This document shows, in pieces, positions 1-5,033 of a stretch of DNA of 5,033 nucleotides (position 1 is the first letter of the stretch; each line of letters opens with the position of its first letter). The stretch is taken from positions 1 to 5,033 of the forward strand of contig CAMPJM010000351.1 in NCBI GenBank assembly GCA_946886805.1. Direction: 5' to 3'. The notes beneath the pieces are model-generated. The model was given only the letters and a program-made list of their open reading frames with translations, ran no database searches and was not told the origin of the DNA. Origin of the DNA: an uncultured Flammeovirgaceae bacterium. GTDB taxonomy: Bacteria > Bacteroidota > Bacteroidia > Cytophagales > Cyclobacteriaceae. A program made the position numbers and the translations under genes.

Positions 1-83
1 AATAAATCACCCTTACGTTTATCGCCATTTCGATTTCAAACATTCACAAGTGTTCGCGAATCTACACACCAACTTCTTCTTAT

Positions 84-1274
84 ATGGTTCTCAATCTCAA
101 AGAAAATATTATTCCTCCAAATGAAAACGAACGCATCAATGCTTTAAAGAGATATGAAATTCTAGACACTCCTAAGGATGGAAATTTTGATAGAATCACT
201 TCTTTGGCCTCAAGGTTGTTTAATGTACCAATAGCAATAGTTAGCCTGGTCGATTCTGACAGAATCTGGTTCAAATCGCACCATGGGCTGGCAGTTGAAG
301 AGTTGGATCGGGAGCCAGGGCTTTGTGCTTCGGCAATTCTTTCTGATGAAGTGTATCATATAACCAACGCCATTGAAGATCCTCGTTCTTTAGCCAATCC
401 CTTGGTTGCGGGAGAGTTTGGCTTAAGGTTTTATGCTGCCGCACCGTTAAAGACCAAAGAAGGATTCAATTTGGGAACCCTTTGTATCATTGATCAAAAG
501 CCCAGAGCATTTTCTAAGGAAGAAGAACGAATCCTGGAGGACCTGTCAGCCATTGTGATGGACGAACTGGAACTGCGACTAGCATCCAGAGAGGCTATGA
601 GAATGCAAAGTGAAGTTATGGAAATGGCTGCCCACGATATGAAGAATCCTTTAAATAGCATTTCGTCCCTGGCCGATTTGATTGTCAGAAAGGATGATAA
701 GCAAACCATTAATAAGATGAGTGCTTTGATCAAAGATTCTTCCCAGAGGATGATCCATATTGTAGATGGGCTATTGGCATCGGCATTTATTGAAGCGGGT
801 AGAATAAATTTGAATATTCAGCCAATTGATATAGCTGATTTAGCTAAAGGAGTAATTGATTCAAATCAGGTTCTAGCTAAAAATAAAGCACAACTTTTGA
901 CTTTAGAAATTGAGAAGCGACCTATAGTCAGATGTGATAAGGAAAAGATGCGGGATGTATTTGAGAATTTGATAAGCAATGCCATAAAATTCTCAGAAAG
1001 AGGTCAGGCTATTAAGGTAGAGGTAGGGGTATCGTCAGACAAAGGTTATTTTGAAATAAAAGACAATGGGCAGGGACTGACCGAAAAAGATAAAAGTAAA
1101 TTGTTCACTAAATTTTCACGGTTGAGTGCACGTCCAACAGGAGGCGAAACCTCTACCGGATTAGGTCTTTCTATTGCTAAAATATTAGTAGAGTTGCAGC
1201 ATGGAAGCATTTCTGCGCATAGCGAGGGGAAAAATATGGGCAGCACTTTTACCGTACAGCTACCTTTGCTTTGA
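84..1274 (+). CDS. GAF-domain sensor histidine kinase, cytoplasmic
   Basis: This 396-residue protein is predicted to sense a signal and phosphorylate a partner response regulator on aspartate after autophosphorylation on histidine. Residues about 14-34 (NERINALKRYEILDTPKDG) and a GAF domain at about 35-165 (VSLVDSDRIWFKS, RFYAAAPL, GTLCIIDQKPRAF) match the common GAF type found before kinase or diguanylate cyclase domains. A HisKA dimerisation domain follows, with the phosphoacceptor H184 in AAHDMKNPL. The HATPase_c domain shows the N box (FENLISNAIKF, N295/N299), G1 box (DNGQG, 327-331), F box (LFTKF, 340-344) and G2 box (GLGLS, 359-363), so all catalytic motifs are intact. There is no signal peptide or membrane segment, so it should act in the cytoplasm on an internal cue. 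The ligand cannot be read from the sequence. The ATG at 84 is the natural start because the family's N-terminal motif begins soon after it. No ribosome binding site is evident, and no response regulator gene is adjacent, so the kinase looks orphan. Confidence 0.95.
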   Translation: MVLNLKENIIPPNENERINALKRYEILDTPKDGNFDRITSLASRLFNVPIAIVSLVDSDRIWFKSHHGLAVEELDREPGLCASAILSDEVYHITNAIEDPRSLANPLVAGEFGLRFYAAAPLKTKEGFNLGTLCIIDQKPRAFSKEEERILEDLSAIVMDELELRLASREAMRMQSEVMEMAAHDMKNPLNSISSLADLIVRKDDKQTINKMSALIKDSSQRMIHIVDGLLASAFIEAGRINLNIQPIDIADLAKGVIDSNQVLAKNKAQLLTLEIEKRPIVRCDKEKMRDVFENLISNAIKFSERGQAIKVEVGVSSDKGYFEIKDNGQGLTEKDKSKLFTKFSRLSARPTGGETSTGLGLSIAKILVELQHGSISAHSEGKNMGSTFTVQLPLL

Positions 1275-1285
1275 GGGGATGAAGA

Positions 1286-1319
1286 TGGCAATTAAAATGA
1301 GAGCCTTTCTAGATTGCCA
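1286..1319 (+). terminator. possible weak stem-loop after the histidine kinase gene
   Basis: TGGCAAT at 1286-1292 pairs perfectly with ATTGCCA at 1313-1319 around a 20-base loop, starting 12 bases after the kinase stop codon. The position suits a transcription end. However, the loop is long, the stem has only three G-C pairs and no T-run follows, so it may be only a 3' RNA structure or chance. Confidence 0.25.
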
Positions 1320-1356
1320 AATTCAAATTGCGATTTAGGTCATATTCATTATTCTT

Positions 1357-1383
1357 ATGGTTCTATGTGATTAATAGTGGGTG
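1357..1383 (+). repeat. left terminal inverted repeat of the MITE-like element
   Basis: The 21-base core at 1363-1383 reads CTATGTGA, six variable bases, then GTGGGTG. It matches the reverse complement of 1661-1681 at 17 of 21 positions with no gap. Including ATGG and two mismatched bases outside the core extends the match to 21 of 27 positions (1357-1383). Confidence 0.7.
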
Positions 1384-1420
1384 TTTGCTTTTTGTATATT
1401 CGAAACATGGAATGCTATAA

Positions 1421-1478
1421 TTGTTTTTTGTCCTCGTCGGACTGGCTCCTGAGAAAAACCTCTGGACAAAAAAAACAA
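1421..1478 (+). repeat. extra hairpin in the left arm of the palindromic element
   Basis: TTTTTTGTCC at 1424-1433 is perfectly complementary to GGACAAAAAA at 1464-1473. TTG at 1421-1423 continues the pairing with CAA at 1476-1478 across a two-A bulge. The 30-base loop contains the smaller inverted pair GTCC...GGAC (1430-1433 with 1438-1441). The right arm of the element has only a short sequence in the corresponding place, so this hairpin explains why the left half is about 50 bases longer than the right half. Confidence 0.6.
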
Positions 1479-1660
1479 GGCTGTATTCATTTCTTAACGC
1501 TATTTTCCTCTCCCAAATTGGGAAATAAAAGAAACTCACCCGCCGAAAAAGGCGGGATCAAACAGCTTTTATTTCTGATCCAATTTGGTGAGGAAAATAT
1601 CTAAAATGAATAAGGCCGTTTACCTAAGAAAGGAATTATTCCCTCAAAGCGATATTTTGC

Positions 1661-1687
1661 CACCCACTGTATTTCACATAGTGCCAT
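1661..1687 (-). repeat. right terminal inverted repeat of the MITE-like element
   Basis: Read on the minus strand this begins ATGG, two variable bases, CTATGTGA, six variable bases and GTGGGTG, the same arrangement as the left end at 1357-1383. Identical spacing of both conserved blocks at the two ends supports a true terminal repeat rather than chance AT-rich similarity. Confidence 0.7.
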
Positions 1688-1809
1688 TTCTATAAATAAT
1701 AATTTTGAAGATGCACTGGTTTTATGTGAATCAGATTTTGTCTTTGATAATATATCGTCCTCTTCGCTCCTAAATTCTTCCTTTTTTATTTTTAGTCCTA
1801 TCTTTGTGT
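1688..1809 (+). other. AT-rich leader before hemE; no clear promoter
   Basis: This stretch separates the palindromic element from hemE and must carry the hemE promoter unless hemE is read from further upstream. TAATTTTG at 1700-1707 fits the Bacteroidota -7 consensus TAnnTTTG, but no TTTG lies at the expected distance of about 19 bases upstream, because that position falls in the element's right end. The last 40 bases are pyrimidine-rich, and no Shine-Dalgarno sequence precedes the start. Nothing here resembles a riboswitch or a tRNA. Confidence 0.3.
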
Positions 1810-2847
1810 ATGCATTTGAAAAACGACTTAATTTTAAGAGTAGCCAAAGGAGAGAAAGCCGAAAGAACCCCTGTTTGGTTGATGCGGCAAGCGGGGCGTA
1901 TATTACCAGAATATAGGGAAGTAAGGAATAGAATAAAGGATTTTATTACTTTGGTCAAAAACCCTGAATTGGCAGCTGAGGTTACAATTCAACCTGTAGA
2001 TATTTTAAAGGTTGATGCAGCCATCATTTTTTCTGACATTTTGGTAATTCCCGAAGCAATGGGACTGCCTTATACTATGGTAGAAAAACAAGGCCCTTTT
2101 TTTCCAAAAGTAGTTAATTCGGAAAAAGATATTCTTAATTTAAAAGTTTCAGAGCCTGAAGAGGATCTTCAATATGTATTGGATGCCATCAAAATCACTA
2201 AGGAGAGATTGGCTGGAAGGGTTCCCTTAATTGGTTTTGCAGGCGCGCCCTGGACCATCTTTTGCTATATGGTAGAAGGCTCAGGAAGTAAGACCTTCTC
2301 AAAGGCCAGAAAAATGCTCTATACTGAGCCGGCTTTATCCCACAAGCTGCTTCAAAAAATAACTGATAGTACTGTAAAATATCTTAGAGGTCAGATTAAA
2401 GCTGGTGCTGATATGGTACAGGTTTTTGATTCGTGGGCTGGAATTTTGCCTCCTGACCAATATAAAGAGTTTTCGCTTGCTTATATAAAGCAGATTTGTG
2501 ATGCGATTTCGGACGTTCCCGTCACAATATTTGCCAAAGGTGCTTATTTCGCGTTGGAAGATATGGGCAAATTGGCTTGTGAAACAATAGGCCTGGATTG
2601 GAATATGCCTATTGCTCAATCAAGAAAAATAATTGGGTCCGACAAAGTATTGCAAGGGAGCCTTGACCCCTGTGTTTTATATGGCACTTTTTCCCAAATA
2701 GAACAAGCTACTAAGAAAATGCTTGATGAATTCGGACCTTATCACCACATTGCAAATTTAGGCCACGGCGTTTATCCGGATGTAGAACCGGAAAAGGTAA
2801 TTTGTTTTGTGGAAACTGTAAAAGCCTATTCGGCTGCGAAAAGGTAA
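1810..2847 (+). CDS. hemE: uroporphyrinogen decarboxylase
   Basis: HemE removes the four acetate carboxyl groups of uroporphyrinogen III to give coproporphyrinogen III in cytoplasmic haem synthesis, without a cofactor. The 345-residue product has the usual family length and both signatures: [10 protein letters not shown] at 21-30 and [16 protein letters not shown] at about 142-157. Residues equivalent to the known active-site set are all present: R26 and R30 in the first signature, D76 in FSDIL, Y153 in the second signature, S208 in FDSWAG and H319 in [16 protein letters not shown] chose the ATG at 1810 (MHLKNDLIL). A TTG two codons earlier (1804) would add only two residues and has nothing to recommend it. 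The gene stands alone here, with no other haem gene in the window. It lies 122 bases after the palindromic element and converges on the transporter gene. The protein looks fully functional. Confidence 0.98.
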   Translation: MHLKNDLILRVAKGEKAERTPVWLMRQAGRILPEYREVRNRIKDFITLVKNPELAAEVTIQPVDILKVDAAIIFSDILVIPEAMGLPYTMVEKQGPFFPKVVNSEKDILNLKVSEPEEDLQYVLDAIKITKERLAGRVPLIGFAGAPWTIFCYMVEGSGSKTFSKARKMLYTEPALSHKLLQKITDSTVKYLRGQIKAGADMVQVFDSWAGILPPDQYKEFSLAYIKQICDAISDVPVTIFAKGAYFALEDMGKLACETIGLDWNMPIAQSRKIIGSDKVLQGSLDPCVLYGTFSQIEQATKKMLDEFGPYHHIANLGHGVYPDVEPEKVICFVETVKAYSAAKR

Positions 2848-2876
2848 TTGGTTTTTGAGTAAAATAAATTAACCAA
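2848..2876. terminator. possible weak bidirectional terminator between convergent genes
   Basis: TTGGTT at 2848-2853, immediately after the hemE stop, pairs with AACCAA at 2871-2876, which overlaps the stop of the convergent transporter gene. The stem is only 6 bp, the loop is 17 bases and AT-rich, and there is no proper T-run. The position is right for a shared terminator but the structure is marginal. Confidence 0.2.
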
Positions 2877-4701
2877 CCATAATATAAGCTTTGGGATATT
2901 TATAGGAAACCTTGCTGGATCTTGTACTTAGTGCGTAGGCAAAAGTAAGGGTTCCTACCCTTCCGAGGAACATCGAAATAATAATAGTTATTTTGCCGAC
3001 GGTGCTTAATTGCGCAGTAATCCCGGTACTTACACCTACTGTGCCAAAAGCAGAGATTTGTTCGAAAACTAGTTCCGAAATATCTATTCCAGGTTCTGAA
3101 ATAGATAAAATAAATATTCCAATCAAGTTAATTGCCACCGCAAAAGAGAAAACAGATAAGGCTTTAAACAGTAATGAGTTAGGGATAAAGCGTTTTCCGA
3201 TTTCTATCTTTTCTTTACCTTTTATTGTGGAGATTGTAGATGCAATTATTAAATAAAAAGTGGATGTTTTGATACCCCCTGCTATTGAATTGCTTGATCC
3301 TCCGATAAACATCAGAAACATCATCAATATCATTGTCGGGACCATTAATTGACTTAAATCTATTGAATTAAAACCAGCGGTTCTAGAAATAGCGGATTGA
3401 AAAAAACTTGCTATAACGGCTTCTAAAAAATTCTTGTCTGCCAGTGTATTATCACTTTCAAGAAAATAAATTCCTACAGTACCTAATATAAGTAAAGCTA
3501 ATGATACCCAAACCGCGATCTTGGAGCTTATATTCCAATCTATCCACGGGTTTTTTAGTCTTTTTCTTAAGGAAGCTGGAGAAAAAATATCCTCTATTGT
3601 ATTAAAACCGATTCCACCAAAAATAACAGCTATTGCTATTACGAGGTGAAAAACATAGGCCTCTCTCATAACGGATTCGTAAAGATTGTTCGTAAACAAA
3701 CTAAACCCTGCATTACAGAAAGCAGAAACCGCATGAAAAAGCGTAAAGAAAATTTTATCTTTTATCGAGCTGAACTCAACGCCTTCACCCCATGTAAAAT
3801 ATAATAATATGAAGGTGATGCCTTCTATTACAAAAGTGATCAAAATGACCTTTTTTAAGAGACCTTTTGCTGTGTTTAACGATTCACTACTTGTCACATC
3901 CTGAAGCATTGCGTGATGTTTAATTCCCACCCCTCCCTTTATAAAGGTGGCAAAGAAGCTTGCAAAAGACACAATCCCAAAACCACCTAATTGAATAAGA
4001 ATTAAAATCACCACCTGACCCTTATAGGTAAAGAAAGTGGCAGTATCTACTACAATAAGACCTGTGACGCAGGAAGCACTTACAGATGTAAAAAGAGCAT
4101 CAAGCCAGCTCATGCTGCCAGCATTTACCGTCATTGCTGGCAACATTAAGAGACCTGTCCCTGCGCCAATTAGTATAATAAAGCTTAATATAAAGGTAGT
4201 TGATGGGTCAATTTTTAAGCTGCTAATCGATGCACTGAATTTGGTAAATTCCAATGCCAGAATGATAAACATATAAAAACTGATGAATGCGCGATAAAAG
4301 GGAACAATGCTTTTTGAAACAAAGATTGATAAAAGATCTTCAATAAGTCGTTCGTCAAAAAATAAGGCCAAAATTATGTTTAAAAAAATTAAGGCCATCA
4401 AAACGGCCTCAAGCTTATTGCTTCCTAAAAATGCTGTTTTTTGGAAAGAATAGGTGAACCTGAAAAGAAAAGTCAGGAGGAAGATGCCAAAAATGATATC
4501 CATCCCGATAAAAGCCTGTTCAACTTTTTCTAGCGGAGGTTCAAAACCATAGACATAAACAAGAATTGCTAAGGCGGCAATACTTGCAATAAATGTAATA
4601 ATGCGGATAAACAGGTATGCTTTATCCTTACTATCGTATAGTAAGATATTTAAAGCGGAGGTAAGCTTATTTTTTAGGTTTTTAATAGATGGTATGTTCA
4701 T
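2869..4701 (-). CDS. trkH: TrkH/KtrB-family potassium uptake membrane protein
   Basis: This 610-residue inner-membrane protein is the ion-translocating subunit of a Trk/Ktr-type K+ (or Na+/K+) uptake system. The family is built from four membrane-pore-membrane repeats, and all four pore loops with their filter glycines are visible: SVSASCVTGL (about 206-215), HAVSAFCNAGFS (323-334), SAISRTAGFNS (436-446) and EQISAFGTVGVSTG (547-560). The third-repeat loop motif FIGGSSNSIAGGIKT (465-479) and the C-terminal GRVGTLTFAYAL (580-591) are also typical. Before this core lie about four extra hydrophobic segments (about 31-52, 65-86, 98-115 and 135-152), making it longer than the usual 450-490 residues. 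I chose the ATG at 4701 (MNIPSIKNLKNKL). It overlaps the upstream kinase stop by 20 bases, implying co-transcription and perhaps translational coupling. A TTG start at 4764 would add 21 residues that merely shadow the kinase gene. No TrkA/KtrA regulatory subunit is in the window. TrkH versus KtrB cannot be settled from sequence alone. Confidence 0.93.
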   Translation of the reverse strand: MNIPSIKNLKNKLTSALNILLYDSKDKAYLFIRIITFIASIAALAILVYVYGFEPPLEKVEQAFIGMDIIFGIFLLTFLFRFTYSFQKTAFLGSNKLEAVLMALIFLNIILALFFDERLIEDLLSIFVSKSIVPFYRAFISFYMFIILALEFTKFSASISSLKIDPSTTFILSFIILIGAGTGLLMLPAMTVNAGSMSWLDALFTSVSASCVTGLIVVDTATFFTYKGQVVILILIQLGGFGIVSFASFFATFIKGGVGIKHHAMLQDVTSSESLNTAKGLLKKVILITFVIEGITFILLYFTWGEGVEFSSIKDKIFFTLFHAVSAFCNAGFSLFTNNLYESVMREAYVFHLVIAIAVIFGGIGFNTIEDIFSPASLRKRLKNPWIDWNISSKIAVWVSLALLILGTVGIYFLESDNTLADKNFLEAVIASFFQSAISRTAGFNSIDLSQLMVPTMILMMFLMFIGGSSNSIAGGIKTSTFYLIIASTISTIKGKEKIEIGKRFIPNSLLFKALSVFSFAVAINLIGIFILSISEPGIDISELVFEQISAFGTVGVSTGITAQLSTVGKITIIISMFLGRVGTLTFAYALSTRSSKVSYKYPKAYIMVG

Positions 4702-5033
4702 CAAATAGCTTATGATCCAAGGCTTCCTGGTAGAGGCTGGTTTTGTTGATCGGTACAACCCCAATAAATTCGCAGACTAAGCCACCTCCAAGATTAGAAA
4801 GCGCTGCTACAAGTTTAGGGGGAATATTTAAAGCCATACCTAAAGCAGCAATACTGATTACGGTATCGCCCGCACCTGATACATCAGAAATACTCCTGAT
4901 ATGAGCAGGTAGCAAATGTTTTTCTTTTTCACAATCAATATAAACACCTCTCTCGGATAGTGTAATCAAAGCGTTCTTTATAGATAACCTGTTTTTTAAT
5001 TCCGCTACCGCATTTTGAAGCTCATTTAAATTG
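4682..5033 (-). CDS. PfkB-family sugar kinase, RfaE1/HldA-like heptose-7-phosphate kinase (3' part)
   Basis: Only the C-terminal 116 residues are present. The reading frame is open to the window edge and begins NLNELQNAVAELKNRL. The PfkB signature 2 is clear: DVSGAGDT at residues 50-57 of the fragment, where D56 is the expected catalytic base and GAG forms the anion hole for phosphoryl transfer from ATP. The flanking text (ALITLSERGVYI before it, LSNLGGGLVCEFIGVVPINK after it) is most like RfaE1/HldA, which phosphorylates D-glycero-D-manno-heptose 7-phosphate at C1 for ADP-heptose and LPS core synthesis. The protein ends soon after the kinase fold, so it lacks the C-terminal nucleotidyltransferase domain of the fused HldE. 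A separate RfaE2/HldC would be needed. Another ribokinase-type sugar kinase is possible because the substrate-binding N-terminal half is unseen. The stop overlaps the start of the transporter gene by 20 bases. Confidence 0.85.
   Translation of the reverse strand, partial: NLNELQNAVAELKNRLSIKNALITLSERGVYIDCEKEKHLLPAHIRSISDVSGAGDTVISIAALGMALNIPPKLVAALSNLGGGLVCEFIGVVPINKTSLYQEALDHKLFDEHTIY

Larger units (their letters stand above)
1357..1687. mobile_element. MITE-like palindromic (fold-back) element, non-coding
   Basis: A single imperfect palindrome fills most of the gap between the histidine kinase and hemE. The ends are near-identical inverted repeats (described separately). Inside, perfectly complementary blocks occur in nested, colinear order: TATTCATTT 1484-1492 with 1604-1612; TATTTTCCTC 1501-1510 with 1590-1599; CCAAATTGG 1513-1521 with 1580-1588; AAATAAAAG 1523-1531 with 1566-1574; and CCCGCC 1539-1544 with 1551-1556, closing on a GAAAAA loop. 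Short size, terminal inverted repeats, no transposase and a fold-back interior together are the hallmarks of a miniature inverted-repeat transposable element. The parent IS family is not recognisable to me. No convincing target-site duplication is visible: the flanks ATTCTT and TTCTAT are only loosely similar. The element could instead be a structured RNA or a degraded inverted duplication. The 75-codon reading frame that crosses it (1377-1604) is a by-product of the repeat. Exact outer limits are uncertain by a few bases. Confidence 0.65.

Noticed and set aside
53..60. Perfect 8-base palindrome TTCGCGAA upstream of the histidine kinase
   Set aside because: It is too short to claim as an operator without a second copy or a known binding protein, and 8-base palindromes arise readily by chance.
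1341..1356. Possible target-site duplication flanking the MITE-like element (ATTCTT on the left, TTCTAT on the right)
   Set aside because: The two flanks are not identical in any register I tried, and both are AT-rich, so the similarity is not convincing.
1377..1604. A 75-codon open reading frame starting at GTG in the gap before hemE
   Set aside because: It lies wholly inside the palindromic element. It uses a non-ATG start, has no ribosome binding site or recognisable domain, and its composition follows the inverted repeats rather than a protein.
1799..1806. TATCTTTG, an exact match to the Bacteroidota -7 promoter consensus
   Set aside because: It ends three bases before the hemE ATG, so transcription would begin inside the coding region, and no TTTG element lies at the proper upstream distance.
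2335..2619. A 94-codon antisense reading frame inside hemE
   Set aside because: It lies opposite strongly conserved hemE codons and shows no recognisable protein features, so it is a shadow of the real gene.
4702..4764. Upstream extension of the transporter to a TTG start, adding 21 residues
   Set aside because: The added residues are polar, unlike the family N-terminus, and lie fully within the end of the kinase gene. The ATG at 4701 is a better start.

Overview
The window is an AT-rich stretch of bacterial chromosome, most likely from a Bacteroidota organism (probably Cytophagales-like; this is inference). Reasons: there are no recognisable Shine-Dalgarno sequences before the starts, the heptose-kinase fragment ends in a form I associate with Bacteroidota RfaE1 proteins (GGLVCEFIGVVPINK), and the TrkH-type transporter has the long N-terminal membrane extension I associate with that phylum. 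No rRNA, tRNA, CRISPR array or intact insertion sequence is visible.

Layout. Positions 84-1274 (+) encode a soluble GAF-domain sensor histidine kinase. Positions 1275-1809 hold no credible protein gene. Most of that gap (about 1357-1687) is a single large imperfect palindrome with terminal inverted repeats, best read as a MITE or fold-back element. It is followed by about 120 bases of AT-rich leader before hemE (1810-2847, +), which encodes uroporphyrinogen decarboxylase. Two minus-strand genes converge on hemE with only 21 bases between the stop codons: a TrkH/KtrB-type potassium transporter (2869-4701), and upstream of it the 3' end of a PfkB-family heptose kinase (4682-5033) whose start lies outside the window. 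The last two overlap by 20 bases and are almost certainly co-transcribed.

How the parts relate. The four genes do not form one pathway: signalling, haem biosynthesis, potassium uptake and ADP-heptose/LPS precursor synthesis sit side by side as housekeeping genes. The only clear operon is the kinase-transporter pair. The histidine kinase has no response regulator beside it, and the transporter has no TrkA/KtrA partner in view. The unusual object is the palindromic element between the histidine kinase and hemE. Its two arms match in at least six colinear nested blocks, and the left arm carries an extra hairpin of about 52 bases that accounts for the difference in arm length.
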